A stretch of 64,000 nt of DNA from GCA-003244245 sp050699435 (GCA_050699435.1 JBOHGM010000007.1:23005-87004); one strand, 5' to 3'; counted from the first letter of the stretch, positions 17,730 to 26,646 are shown. Notes: generated from the sequence alone by a model not told the origin. Made by a program: numbers and translations.

Positions 17730-19286
17730 ATGACGGGGTGGGCGGTGCCGGGGTACGTCCATGTTCGGAAGGTGGGTGAGGACCAGGTTGGGAGGCGGGT
17801 GGTTGCCCGTCGCCGGATGAACCGCAGGTTGGTCTCGATCACTTACCTGTCCCAGGAGTTTCTCGCCGACGCTGAGTTCCGCAGCCGCTTCGCTGTCGAG
17901 TCCGGGCGGCTCGCGCAAGTCCGGGACGCCTCGGTGGCCCGCGTTCACCACTACGTGGAGTGCCGCGAGGGTGCTGCCGTCATCGCCGATCACGTAGCTG
18001 GGACTCCGCTGCGGGCCCTGCTTCTCGAGGAAGGCGCCGTCGCGACCGAGGCTGCCGTGGTAGTGCTCAAGGACGCGTTGCGCGGGCTGGCCGCTGGCCA
18101 CGCTGCGGGTCTGGCGCACGGCGATCTCAAGCCCGAGGCCGTGATCCTCACCCGCGCAGGTCGGGCCCGGCTCGTTGACTTCGGGCTCTCCCTCCGCGAC
18201 GGTCGGCGGTTACTTGCCGGGTCGACACCCTTCTACCTGGCGCCGGAGCAGTGGTATGGCGGACCGGCCACCGAGGCCGCAGACCTGTACGCGGCCACGG
18301 TCACCTTCTTCGAGTGCCTGGTCGGCGCACCGCCCTTCCATGCCGACAGCCCGACCGGGCTCTTCGCCCGACACGAAGGCAGCGCTCCCCCGCTCGATGC
18401 GGTGCCCGGACCGGTGCGCCAGTTGGTGCAGTGCGGACTCGCCAAGGACCCGGCGAGCCGGCCTAGCGCGCGAGGCTTGCTCACCCAGGTCGACGAGGCG
18501 GCAGTGCACGGTCTCGGCCCCGGCTGGGAGCAACGCGGTCGACGCGAGCTGAGCAGGCTCCTGGCCGGGGTGCCCAAGCCGCGGGTGGTAGATAGTGCGC
18601 AGGAGCACCCAGGCCGGGAGCGGCACGTCCGGCTCGCCGCGGTGCTGGGGAGTGCGCTGGTGTTGGCTGCGGGGCTGTCCAGCCCGCTGCTGCCCAGCGG
18701 CCCGGGTAGCGTAGCTGGCGCCGAAGGGAGGCCGCCGGTGCCGGCATTACCGTCCAGCGGCGCCGCCGAAGTCTGGGCCGAGGCTGCTCCTTCCTCGGAT
18801 GCAGTGGCCGATCATGCCCCGGATCCCCAGTCCGCTGCGATGGCTGAACCCGCCGGGTCGGTTGTCGCGTGTGGCGCCCAGCCCGGCGCGGTGGCCGCTC
18901 CGGTACCTTCGGCTGGCGCGGTCCCGGCCGGTCGTGTCCCCGCCCGGCAGCACGTGCCGTCTCCCATCATCCCGACACCGAGCAGCACCCCAGCACCGAG
19001 CAGCACCCCGACACCGAGCAGCACCCCAGCACCGAGCAGCACCCCGACACCGAGCAGCACCCCAGCACCGAGCAGCACCCCAGCACCGAGCAGCACCCCA
19101 GCACCGAGCAGCACCCCAGCACCGAGCAGCACACCGCCACCGGAATCGGAGGAGGAACCGACGGTGTCGCCTCCAGGGAAGCCTGAACCGCAGGAGCCGT
19201 CCGGGCCGGGTGCCGAGGAGCCCACACCACCGGTGGCGCAGGCAGCTTTGCCGGACACCGATGCAGCGGGTGCTGCCAACTGCTGA
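17730..19286 (+). CDS. membrane-anchored Ser/Thr kinase-like protein, probable pseudokinase
   Basis: 518 residues. The N-terminal 260 residues follow the Hanks kinase fold: HGDLKPEAVIL (catalytic loop, HGD for HRD), VDFGLSLRD (DFG) and FYLAPEQWYGG (APE). The glycine loop is degenerate (VGEDQVGRRVVA) and the beta-3 position that normally holds the ATP-binding Lys reads SITYL, with Thr in place of Lys. A TM segment is near residues 295-312 (LAAVLGSALVLAAGLSS). The outer part is Pro/Ser/Thr-rich with nine PSSTPx units. AGGAG lies just upstream of ATG 17730. In mycobacteria a lipoprotein (Rv2585c) occupies this slot. A signalling scaffold role is inference. Confidence 0.8.
   Translation: MTGWAVPGYVHVRKVGEDQVGRRVVARRRMNRRLVSITYLSQEFLADAEFRSRFAVESGRLAQVRDASVARVHHYVECREGAAVIADHVAGTPLRALLLEEGAVATEAAVVVLKDALRGLAAGHAAGLAHGDLKPEAVILTRAGRARLVDFGLSLRDGRRLLAGSTPFYLAPEQWYGGPATEAADLYAATVTFFECLVGAPPFHADSPTGLFARHEGSAPPLDAVPGPVRQLVQCGLAKDPASRPSARGLLTQVDEAAVHGLGPGWEQRGRRELSRLLAGVPKPRVVDSAQEHPGRERHVRLAAVLGSALVLAAGLSSPLLPSGPGSVAGAEGRPPVPALPSSGAAEVWAEAAPSSDAVADHAPDPQSAAMAEPAGSVVACGAQPGAVAAPVPSAGAVPAGRVPARQHVPSPIIPTPSSTPAPSSTPTPSSTPAPSSTPTPSSTPAPSSTPAPSSTPAPSSTPAPSSTPPPESEEEPTVSPPGKPEPQEPSGPGAEEPTPPVAQAALPDTDAAGAANC
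18975..19136 (+). repeat. nine 18-bp tandem repeats coding (A/T)PSSTP
   Basis: Nine in-frame copies of an 18-base unit, ACACCGAGCAGCACCCCA with GCA/ACA and CCA/CCG variation, encode alternating TPSSTP and APSSTP in the extracellular tail of the pseudokinase. The near-perfect DNA identity suggests recent slippage, so copy number may differ between strains. Ser/Thr/Pro runs of this kind are typical O-mannosylation or wall-spanning regions. Confidence 0.95.
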
Positions 19287-19359
19287 ACGGCCGAAGGGCG
19301 CTCGGACGACACGACCTGGAAGCGGCGAACCGGGAGGTCGCACCGGTAGGGTCCACGGT

Positions 19360-19899
19360 GTGCGCTCCGGGTCGAACATCAACGACCTGCGGACCATGAT
19401 CCTCTCACTGGTCCGCGAGATCCCCGATTTCCCGGAACCCGGCGTGCTCTTTCGGGACCTCGGTCCAGCGTTCGCCGACGCAACTGCGTTCCGGGCACTG
19501 GTCGACGCGCTGGTCGCGCCCGCGCCGGAGGTCGACGTGGTGGTCGGGGTAGAAGCCCGCGGTTTCCTGCTGGGAGCCGCGGCTGGCTACGCGCTACGAG
19601 CCGGTGTGGTCGGGGTTCGCAAGCCGGACAAGCTCCCCGTGGTCGCCGATCGTGAGGCATACGCCCTGGAGTACGGCACTGCCACGCTGGAGTTGGCGGA
19701 CGGCGTGCTGCGTCCCGGGCAGCGGGCCTTGGTGGTGGACGACGTCCTGGCCACCGGGGGCACGGTGGCCGCGACCTGCGCGCTGGTGGAGCGCGCTGGG
19801 GTTACGGTCAACGGGATCGCGGTGGTGCTGGAGATCGCGGCGCTGCGTGGCCGGGAGCGGCTGGCACCTCGCCCAGTCCATGTCCTGCTCACGATCTGA
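19360..19899 (+). CDS. apt: adenine phosphoribosyltransferase
   Basis: 179 residues. It salvages adenine to AMP using PRPP. The PRPP loop is ALVVDDVLATGGTV near residue 125, with FPEPGVLFRDLGPAF near residue 25 and EARGFLLG near residue 66 as the other family blocks. GTG 19360 follows GGTAGG at normal spacing and keeps the family N-terminus NDLRTMILSLVREIPDFP. It precedes relA as in M. tuberculosis (Rv2584c-Rv2583c). Confidence 0.92.
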   Translation: MRSGSNINDLRTMILSLVREIPDFPEPGVLFRDLGPAFADATAFRALVDALVAPAPEVDVVVGVEARGFLLGAAAGYALRAGVVGVRKPDKLPVVADREAYALEYGTATLELADGVLRPGQRALVVDDVLATGGTVAATCALVERAGVTVNGIAVVLEIAALRGRERLAPRPVHVLLTI

Positions 19900-19994
19900 C
19901 CGAACGGGGGCACCCCGGTTGCCCAGGTCGTTCAGGTCTGGGGGTGGGCGCGGCGGTAGGCTGGCGACTTGACCGGTCAGCACGTGGCGGGAGA

Positions 19995-22313
19995 ATGCGG
20001 TTGAGCCAGGACCTGCAGCGCACGGCTGCACTGCCGGTCGACCTCGATACGGCGGTCCGGGAGCGACCGCCTTCTGCGACCCGGCGGGTTCGGGCGCGGC
20101 TTGCGCGGCGGATCACCGCGCAGCGCCCCGGCCTGATCAAGCAGGTGCTCGAACCGCTCGCCGCGGTGCACCGTGAGTTGCATCCCAAGGCTGACCTCGC
20201 GCTGTTGCAGCGGGCCTACGACGTCGCCGAGGAGAAGCACTCCCACCAGCTGCGCAAGTCTGGCGATCCCTACATCACCCATCCGCTCGCGGTCTCGACA
20301 ATCCTCGCCGAGTTAGGGATGGACACCACCACGCTGGTGGCGGCGCTGCTGCACGACACGGTCGAGGACACCGACTATTCGCTGGTTCGGCTGACCCAGG
20401 ACTTCGGTGACGAGGTTGCGCAGCTCGTCGACGGCGTCACCAAGCTCGACAAGGTCAAGCTCGGCGCGGCTGCCGAAGCCGAGACCATCCGCAAGATGGT
20501 CATCGCCATGGCGCGGGACCCGCGGGTGCTGGTGATCAAGCTGGCGGACCGCCTGCACAACATGCGTACGATGCGCTTCCTGCCACCGGAGAAGCAGGCG
20601 CGCAAGGCGAAGGAGACCCTAGAAGTCCTCGCCCCACTGGCGCACCGGCTGGGCATGGCCACTATCAAGTGGGAGCTCGAGGACCTCTCCTTCGCGATCC
20701 TGCACCCGAAGAAGTACGACGAGATCGTGCGCCTGGTAGCCAACCGTGCCCCGTCCCGGGACACCTACCTGCGGACTGTGATCGAGGAGGTCTCCGCGCG
20801 GCTGTCCGGCTCGCGGATCAACGCCACCGTGGAAGGCAGGCCCAAGCACTACTACTCGATCTACCAGAAAATGATCGTCCGCGGCCGGGACTTCGACGAC
20901 ATCCACGACCTGGTCGGCGTGCGGGTTCTGGTGGAGGACGTGCGTGACTGTTACGCCGCGGTCGGTGTGGTGCACTCGGTGTGGCAGCCGATGCCGGGCC
21001 GGTTCAAGGACTACGTCGCGCAGCCACGATTCGGGGTGTACCAATCCCTGCACACCACGGTGATCGGGCCGGACGGCAAGCCGTTGGAGGTGCAGATCCG
21101 CACTCGCGAAATGCACCGCACCGCGGAGTACGGCATCGCCGCGCACTGGCGGTACAAGGAGACCCGGGGCACCCACAACGGTGCCGTCGATGTGGACGAG
21201 ATGGCCTGGATACGCCAGCTGCTGGACTGGCAGCGGGAGGCCGCCGACCCCGGCGAGTTCCTCGACCAGTTGCGCTACGACCTGGCGACCCGCGAGATCT
21301 TCGTGTTCACGCCCAAGGGAGACGTCATCACGCTGCCTGCGGGTTCCACGCCGGTCGATTTCGCCTACGCCGTGCACACCGAGGTCGGCAACCGGTGCAT
21401 CGGCGCCCGGGTCAACGGCCGGCTCGTTGCGCTGGAACGGCAGCTGGAGAACGGCGAGGTCGTCGAGATCTTCACCTCGAAGGCCGAAGGCGCCGGACCG
21501 AGCCGGGACTGGCTGTCCATCGTCGCTTCGCCGCGGGCCCGGGCGAAGATCAAGCAGTGGTTCGCCAAGGAGCGTCGGGAGGAGGCCATCGAGCTCGGCA
21601 AGGACGCCATCGCCAAGGAACTGCGGCGGGCGGGTCTGCCGGTGCAGCGGCTGGTCTCCGCCGAGTCGATGGTCGCCGTGTCCCGCGAGCTCCGGTTTCC
21701 CGACGTCAGCGCGCTGTATGCCGCCGTCGGCGAGCACCATGCCTCGTCTCGCCACGTAGTACAGCGGTTGATCGCGCTGCTCGGCGGTGAGGAGGGCGCC
21801 GATGAGGTGCTGGCCGAGCGGGCCACGCCGTCCACTGTCCAGCGTCGGCGGGCGGTTACCGACTCCGGCGTGCTGGTTCGCGGCGCCGGGGATGTCTACG
21901 CCAAACTCGCCCGCTGTTGCACCCCGGTGCCCGGTGACGAGATCCTGGGATTCGTCACCCGCGGCGGCGGGGTCAGTGTGCACCGCACCGACTGCACCAA
22001 CGCCGACTCGCTGCGGGCCGAGCCCGAGCGGCTGTGCGATGTGGAGTGGGCGCCCTCGTCGTCTTCGGTCTTCCTGGTCGCGATCCAGGTGGAGGCGCTG
22101 GATCGGCATCGGCTGCTCTCCGACGTCACCAAAGTGCTCGCTGACGAGCGGGTGAACATCCTGTCCGCTTCGGTGACCACCTCACACGACCGGGTGGCGG
22201 TGAGCCGGTTCTCCTTCGAGATGGGCGACCCGAAACATCTCGGGCACGTGTTGCGTGCGGTTCGCAATATCGAGGGCGTCTACGACGTCTATCGGGTCAC
22301 CTCATCGAACTGA
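19995..22313 (+). CDS. relA: bifunctional (p)ppGpp synthetase/hydrolase
   Basis: About 772 residues. The HD hydrolase domain has HDTVEDTDY near residue 118 and ADRLHNMRTM near residue 180; the synthetase domain has GRPKHYYSIYQKM and YQSLHTTV; the TGS (TPKGDVITLPAGSTPVDFAYAVH) and ACT (C-terminal) domains follow, with CCTPVPGDEI in between. All catalytic parts look intact, so it is a stringent-response RSH enzyme. The start is uncertain: GTG 19944, ATG 19995 and TTG 20001 are in frame; GGGAG at 19989 favours ATG or TTG. A REP-like hairpin follows the stop. Confidence 0.94.
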   Translation: MRLSQDLQRTAALPVDLDTAVRERPPSATRRVRARLARRITAQRPGLIKQVLEPLAAVHRELHPKADLALLQRAYDVAEEKHSHQLRKSGDPYITHPLAVSTILAELGMDTTTLVAALLHDTVEDTDYSLVRLTQDFGDEVAQLVDGVTKLDKVKLGAAAEAETIRKMVIAMARDPRVLVIKLADRLHNMRTMRFLPPEKQARKAKETLEVLAPLAHRLGMATIKWELEDLSFAILHPKKYDEIVRLVANRAPSRDTYLRTVIEEVSARLSGSRINATVEGRPKHYYSIYQKMIVRGRDFDDIHDLVGVRVLVEDVRDCYAAVGVVHSVWQPMPGRFKDYVAQPRFGVYQSLHTTVIGPDGKPLEVQIRTREMHRTAEYGIAAHWRYKETRGTHNGAVDVDEMAWIRQLLDWQREAADPGEFLDQLRYDLATREIFVFTPKGDVITLPAGSTPVDFAYAVHTEVGNRCIGARVNGRLVALERQLENGEVVEIFTSKAEGAGPSRDWLSIVASPRARAKIKQWFAKERREEAIELGKDAIAKELRRAGLPVQRLVSAESMVAVSRELRFPDVSALYAAVGEHHASSRHVVQRLIALLGGEEGADEVLAERATPSTVQRRRAVTDSGVLVRGAGDVYAKLARCCTPVPGDEILGFVTRGGGVSVHRTDCTNADSLRAEPERLCDVEWAPSSSSVFLVAIQVEALDRHRLLSDVTKVLADERVNILSASVTTSHDRVAVSRFSFEMGDPKHLGHVLRAVRNIEGVYDVYRVTSSN

Positions 22314-22324
22314 CCTTCGTGTTC

Positions 22325-22345
22325 CTACCCTGCTCGGCAGGTCTT
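22325..22345 (-). repeat. REP-like hairpin after relA
   Basis: Read on the minus strand: GACCTGCCGAGCAGGGTAG, a CCTGC/GCAGG stem with a three-base loop. It is the same hairpin family as at 3109 and 13919-14019 but inverted. It starts 12 bases after the relA stop, where it may act as a terminator or 3'-end stabiliser. Confidence 0.55.
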
Positions 22346-22370
22346 GTATGCCGTCTGGCACCATGTCGCG

Positions 22371-23885
22371 ATGGTCGCAGCTGAGAATCGTGTGTCGATT
22401 CGGAGGAGCCCTGCAGCGCCCGCCTGGGTGAACCCGGTGGCTGTCTGTGGCATCGCTGGCGCCCTGGCCGGGGGCCTGTTGTTCCTGATCGCTCATCGCG
22501 GATTAAGTGACGACGGTTACATCACAATAGACTACGCGCGGAACCTTGCATTCCACGGGCATTGGGGGGTCATCCCCTCGCTGACGGCGAACACCGCCAC
22601 GTCGCCGCTGACTGTGGGCCTGCTGGCGGCGATCACGGCGGTGGTGCGCGCGCCGGTGCTGGCGGTGGGACTGCTGTTGATGGCCACCACAGCGGCCTCC
22701 GCAATATGGCTGCTGCGCATCGCGGAGCTGACTCGGCTGTCCCGGTGGCTACTACCGGCGCTCGGGGTGGGGCTGCTGCTGTCCAGCCCGCTGCTTGCTT
22801 CCACGGTTGGCCTGGAGACCTACCTTTGCATCGCGCTGTTCATCGGCCTGGTGCGCTATGCATTAGCAGGGCGGTGGCTAGCCACCGGAATTGTTAGCGG
22901 ACTTCTGATCCTGGGTCGGCCTGACCTCGCCGTGGTCGATGTCGTCGTCGTGCTGGCCGTGGCCGCGGCCCGGCGCCGGGCGCTGCGCAGCGGCCTGGTC
23001 GCGGTGGCGGTCGCAGCACCCTGGTATCTCTTCAGCTGGTTCGTGTTCGGCTCTGTGCTGCCGGACACATTTTTTCTGAAGACCTATGGTCAAGGGTGGG
23101 TGGGCGTCCACTTCGCCACCGGACCGCTGGCGTATCTGACGTGGCACCCGCTGGCGGCCGCTCTTACCTGGCTGGCTGCTGTATGTGGCCTGGTGGCGCT
23201 GGTCGGCTGGGCAGCGCTGGCCGTTCTGCGACGAGGCGTGGTTACTACCGGTGCGGGTCAGGCCGCAGTCTCGTTCGGGCTCGGCGGAATTGCCCATGCG
23301 GCGGTTTTCGCCATACTGAGGACTCCGCCGTCCCACTGGTATTATGGACCTGTCGTCGCTGGTCTTGTCCTGTGCGCGGCGGTGACTGCGCTGGTCGTGG
23401 TTCGATCCTATCGGGTTACCAGCTTTCGCGGTGTAGCCGCGCTCGGGTCGGTGTCCCTGGTGATACTGGCCGCGGCCGGTTACGAGGTGGTGCGGGGCGT
23501 GCCGTGGGAGACGGCACCTTTTGACACCAACTGGGCCACCCCCGCCGAGTACCAGCGCGCCGGCGAAGACATTTCCAAGATGATACCCGGTGCAACAGTG
23601 CTGAGCCCCAGAGAGGTCGGCACATTGGCCTATTACTGCGACTGTGAGATAGTCGATTTCATATCCGACCCGGGACGCACTGAACATGACATTTCCCGCC
23701 ATATGCAACAGTCCGGTCCCCTCATACGCCAGCTATTTAAGCTGAACTACATGCACCGGGTTGCGGCAGCACCTAAGCCGGCGGAGTACGTACTGGTGTG
23801 GGAGGAGACGTGCGTGAACGCGATCGGTGAGTGGCCGAGCAGTTACGGGTCCGGCACTCTCTGCCTCAAGAAAGTTCTTCCGTGA
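22371..23885 (+). CDS. polytopic membrane protein, GT-C glycosyltransferase-like
   Basis: 504 residues with about ten hydrophobic segments. The first exposed loop SDDGYITIDYARN near residue 44 carries an acidic pair as in GT-C glycosyltransferases that use polyprenyl-phosphate sugars (for example arabinofuranosyl and mannosyl transferases of the actinobacterial envelope). The C-terminal 120 residues form a soluble region with several cysteines (YYCDCEIVDF). Donor and acceptor cannot be read. Base composition and codon use, especially after about 23,500, are less GC-rich than in flanking genes, which hints at acquisition. ATG 22371 is chosen; TTG 22344 is possible. Confidence 0.65.
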   Translation: MVAAENRVSIRRSPAAPAWVNPVAVCGIAGALAGGLLFLIAHRGLSDDGYITIDYARNLAFHGHWGVIPSLTANTATSPLTVGLLAAITAVVRAPVLAVGLLLMATTAASAIWLLRIAELTRLSRWLLPALGVGLLLSSPLLASTVGLETYLCIALFIGLVRYALAGRWLATGIVSGLLILGRPDLAVVDVVVVLAVAAARRRALRSGLVAVAVAAPWYLFSWFVFGSVLPDTFFLKTYGQGWVGVHFATGPLAYLTWHPLAAALTWLAAVCGLVALVGWAALAVLRRGVVTTGAGQAAVSFGLGGIAHAAVFAILRTPPSHWYYGPVVAGLVLCAAVTALVVVRSYRVTSFRGVAALGSVSLVILAAAGYEVVRGVPWETAPFDTNWATPAEYQRAGEDISKMIPGATVLSPREVGTLAYYCDCEIVDFISDPGRTEHDISRHMQQSGPLIRQLFKLNYMHRVAAAPKPAEYVLVWEETCVNAIGEWPSSYGSGTLCLKKVLP

Positions 23886-23894
23886 TGCACCGTT

Positions 23895-24767
23895 TCAGCT
23901 ATTCACCTGAACGGACTGCAGCGTGACCGGCTTGTTGGGCTTGCCACCGCCGGGGGAGGGTTCCAGGGACCCGTCGTCGCCTGCCTGGGCTATCCGGTCG
24001 ATCACCTGCAGGCTCTCGGGGGAGATGGTGGCGAAGACGGTATAGCTGGCGGGGAGCGCAGCGTCGCCGTAGATGAGGAAGAACTGGCTTCCGCCGCTGT
24101 CAGGTTGGCCGGTATTGGCCATCGCGACGTAGCCGCGTCCGTAGGTCAATCCGGGGAAGACCTCGTCGGGGATGGTGTAGCCGGGCCCGCCGTTGCCCTG
24201 GCCGGTGGGGTCGCCGCATTGCAGAACCTGCAGACCGGGGTTGGTGACCAGGCGGTGACATGGGCTGTCGTGGTAGAAGCCTTGAGTGGCGAGGCTGGTG
24301 AAGCTGCGCACCGTGCAGGGGGCCAGTGCCCGGTTCAGGGTGAGCGCGATCGGGCCTGCGGAGGTCTGCAGGGTGGCCTGCAGGGTGCCCTCGGCCGAGG
24401 TCGGGCCCGCCGGTGGAGGTGTCACCGGCTTGGCCGCAGGCTGTGGGCTGGGCGGGTATTGACAGTTCACCGTGGCAGGCAGCGGTTCAGGACGGGTCGG
24501 TGCTGGTAATGCCTCGGCGGGGATCGGCGGAGACTCGCTGCTCGGTGCTGGCTGGAGCGGCGGTACGGACGGTTCAGCAGCGGTGTTGGTCTGCTCCCCG
24601 CTGCTGAGGAAGCTAATCAGGACGACAAGCCCGACCACGAGCACGACGGCCGCGGCGCTGCCGATCACCGCGTACATCCGGCGCCGCCTGGCGCGCTTCG
24701 CGCGGCGGGCAAGCTGGCGGTCGAGTTTGCGCTTCGCGGCCTCGCGGCGCTGCTCGTTGGTGGGCAC
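23895..24767 (-). CDS. ppiB: membrane-anchored cyclophilin-type peptidyl-prolyl isomerase
   Basis: 290 residues. A basic N-terminus (RQLARRAKRARRRR) precedes one TM segment near residues 30-50, then a Pro-rich linker and a cyclophilin domain from about residue 120. Active-site blocks are FYHDSPCHRL and MANTGQPDSGGSQFFL. It isomerises prolyl bonds outside the membrane, aiding folding of exported proteins. The open frame extends to 25550, but GTG 24767 with AGGAG eight bases upstream fits Rv2582-like proteins. Two cysteines in the domain could pair. Confidence 0.92.
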   Translation of the reverse strand: MPTNEQRREAAKRKLDRQLARRAKRARRRRMYAVIGSAAAVVLVVGLVVLISFLSSGEQTNTAAEPSVPPLQPAPSSESPPIPAEALPAPTRPEPLPATVNCQYPPSPQPAAKPVTPPPAGPTSAEGTLQATLQTSAGPIALTLNRALAPCTVRSFTSLATQGFYHDSPCHRLVTNPGLQVLQCGDPTGQGNGGPGYTIPDEVFPGLTYGRGYVAMANTGQPDSGGSQFFLIYGDAALPASYTVFATISPESLQVIDRIAQAGDDGSLEPSPGGGKPNKPVTLQSVQVNS

Positions 24768-24896
24768 CCGGACTCCTGTAACTCGGCGGTGATCGCCGGG
24801 CAGTCTAGGCGGGCGGCCTGTGAAGCGGGCGTCGGGCTCGCCGCGTTGGCGCTCGTTAGGCTGGCGGTGTCCCCCTCCGCAGCGGAAAGGGTCGCC

Positions 24897-25586
24897 GTGC
24901 TTGTCGCTGGCTTTCCGACCGGCTCCTTCCAGGCCAACTGCTTCGTGCTGGCGGCCGATGCGGGTGGCCCGTGCGTGGTGGTCGATCCGGGCGAGGGCGC
25001 CGAACAGCGCCTGGACGAATTGCTGCGTCAGCACCGGCTCGACCCGGTGGCGGTGCTGCTCACCCATGGGCACTTCGATCATGTCTTCGCGGTGGCCCCG
25101 GTGTGTGATGGCAACGACATCCCCGCCTGGATCCACCCCGAAGACCGGATGCTGCTGACCGACCCGCTGCGCGGACTGTCCGCCGATGCGCGGCAGTTCT
25201 TCGGTGGCCGAGTGGAGCTCCGTGAGCCGCGCGAGGTGCGCACTCTCGATGACGGGATGTCTCTGGAGCTGGCCGGGTTGACCCTCGTTGTCGACCACAC
25301 GCCGGGCCATACCCGCGGCTCGGTGACCTACCGGTCGGCGACCGAGGGGGGACGAGGTCTGCTGGTCTCCGGTGACACCCTGTTCGCCGGTTCCATCGGA
25401 CGCACCGACTTGCCGAGCGGCGACCACCAGCAGATCCTCGCCTCGCTGCGGAACAAGGTCCTCGTGCTGGACGACGACACGGTCGTGCTGCCCGGCCACG
25501 GCCCTGCCACCACGGTCGGCAAGGAACGCGCCAGCAACCCATTCCTGCACGGCCCTGCCACACCCCGGATGCCTCGGGGGCTATGA
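24897..25586 (+). CDS. metallo-beta-lactamase-fold hydrolase, glyoxalase II-like
   Basis: 229 residues. Metal ligands: THGHFDHV (HxHxDH) near residue 61, DHTPGHTRGS near residue 131, SGDTLF near residue 157 and LPGHGPAT near residue 199. This is the Rv2581c position and the family covers hydroxyacylglutathione hydrolase-like thioesterases; the actual substrate in an actinomycete (mycothiol or another thiol ester) is not known from sequence. GTG 24897 follows GGAAAGG. In relatives hisS comes next; here the conserved order breaks 32 bases after the stop. Confidence 0.88.
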   Translation: MLVAGFPTGSFQANCFVLAADAGGPCVVVDPGEGAEQRLDELLRQHRLDPVAVLLTHGHFDHVFAVAPVCDGNDIPAWIHPEDRMLLTDPLRGLSADARQFFGGRVELREPREVRTLDDGMSLELAGLTLVVDHTPGHTRGSVTYRSATEGGRGLLVSGDTLFAGSIGRTDLPSGDHQQILASLRNKVLVLDDDTVVLPGHGPATTVGKERASNPFLHGPATPRMPRGL

Positions 25587-25617
25587 CACTGACACACCAA
25601 CGGTTACTGATCCAGCG

Positions 25618-26190
25618 CTATGCCGCCCGAGGCGGCTCAATGGCAGACATTTCTGCGTTGGGGTCGGACGTCGGGTAGCGGATCACTCCGAGGATCACGA
25701 GATGCCGGTATCTCGGATGCGGGAGGACTTCGATCCCGGAGGCGTAGCAGGCACTGACGAGGATCTGGCGAGCCGCGAGGAAGTCCTCGGCGGTGACCCC
25801 GGCTGGGCACCAGATGAGGATCTGCTCGCCGTACGTCTTGGGGGCACACCACAGAATCGCGGGGAGCCGCCCGCGGCGGGTATGGATCCTCGCCTGCGCG
25901 CAGCCAGCCCGGAGCCGGTGCGGGGTCAGGATGCACCACGCCCGGGCGACGAGCCGGTGGCGAGCGGCCGGCCAGCCGATGAGCAGGGTGGTCACCGCGG
26001 TGACAGCGAGCAACGCCCAGTTCGGGCCGAGGACGTCGACCAGCGCCACGAGGGTGAGCGCGATCCCCGTGAGCAGCGCAAGCTCGTAGCGCCAGCGCCA
26101 GGTCAGGACGAGGGGGTTGGGACGGGCGGGCGGCTCGATCGCCTGCTGCAGCGTGCTCAGCAGCCAGTCGGCGCCGACGCTTCGGCTCAT
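25618..26190 (-). CDS. integrative-element membrane protein of unknown function
   Basis: 190 residues. Two TM segments near residues 34-72 (LALLTGIALTLVALVDVLG and LLAVTAVTTLLIGW) precede a soluble domain ending in HPRYRHLVILGVIRYP. I recognise this layout from proteins encoded next to FtsK-like transfer genes in actinomycete integrative and conjugative elements, but no function is established. It overlaps the zinc-motif gene by four bases and is probably translated with it. No transfer ATPase, integrase or replication gene is nearby, so this seems to be an element remnant. Confidence 0.65.
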   Translation of the reverse strand: MSRSVGADWLLSTLQQAIEPPARPNPLVLTWRWRYELALLTGIALTLVALVDVLGPNWALLAVTAVTTLLIGWPAARHRLVARAWCILTPHRLRAGCAQARIHTRRGRLPAILWCAPKTYGEQILIWCPAGVTAEDFLAARQILVSACYASGIEVLPHPRYRHLVILGVIRYPTSDPNAEMSAIEPPRAA

Positions 26191-26462
26191 GACGCAGCCC
26201 CCAGTGGATCGTCTGCCAGAGTGTGCCGGATCGTGCCGTGCCCTCCGCACGATGGGCACGGCTCGGCTGCGGTCCCGCCGTCACCGCCGCACGCCTCGCA
26301 CGCTGAGACCAGGTCCCACCGTGGATCCCGGTAGATACGGCCGAATCCGCTTGGCGGGCGGGAGATCTGCCAGCCTCGAGCGCGTGCTGCGGCGTCCTCA
26401 GCGGCGAAGAGCGGGTCTTCCCACCTCCTGATCAGTTGACCGAGCGAGCTGTGGGTCTGCAA
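26187..26462 (-). CDS. small DnaJ-like zinc-motif protein
   Basis: 91 residues. CEACGGDGG and CPSCGGHG form two CxxC pairs of the DnaJ zinc-finger type around residues 54-76, likely binding one zinc ion. The rest (WEDPLFAAEDAAARARGW) is helical. The TTG start has GGAAGGAG at normal spacing, which decides it. It is the first gene of a two-gene unit with the membrane protein and diverges from the STAND regulator, as in integrative-element modules. Confidence 0.65.
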   Translation of the reverse strand: MQTHSSLGQLIRRWEDPLFAAEDAAARARGWQISRPPSGFGRIYRDPRWDLVSACEACGGDGGTAAEPCPSCGGHGTIRHTLADDPLGAAS

Positions 26463-26605
26463 ATTTTTGCTCCTTCCGTCGCCCCCGACAGTCGGATCTT
26501 TTGCGGATCAGGATTCCGTGCCAAAGCACGTGCAAGGAAATTTCTCGGGCGGAGTTGGGCTGCCTCGGGCGGCTCGGACGGGCCGGACGACCAGGAGCGG
26601 GATCA

Positions 26606-26636
26606 CACAGACTCGGACCGAGTCGGACCGAGTGTG
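26606..26636 (+). promoter_or_regulatory. palindromic tandem repeat, candidate operator
   Basis: ACTCGGACCGAGT (26611-26623) is a palindrome around a central A. CGGACCGAGT is repeated in tandem (26614-26623 and 26624-26633), flanked by CACAG and GTG. It lies ten bases before the STAND regulator start in the gap between divergent genes, a natural place for an operator. The binding protein is unknown. Confidence 0.5.
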
Positions 26637-26646
26637 AGGTCATTTT

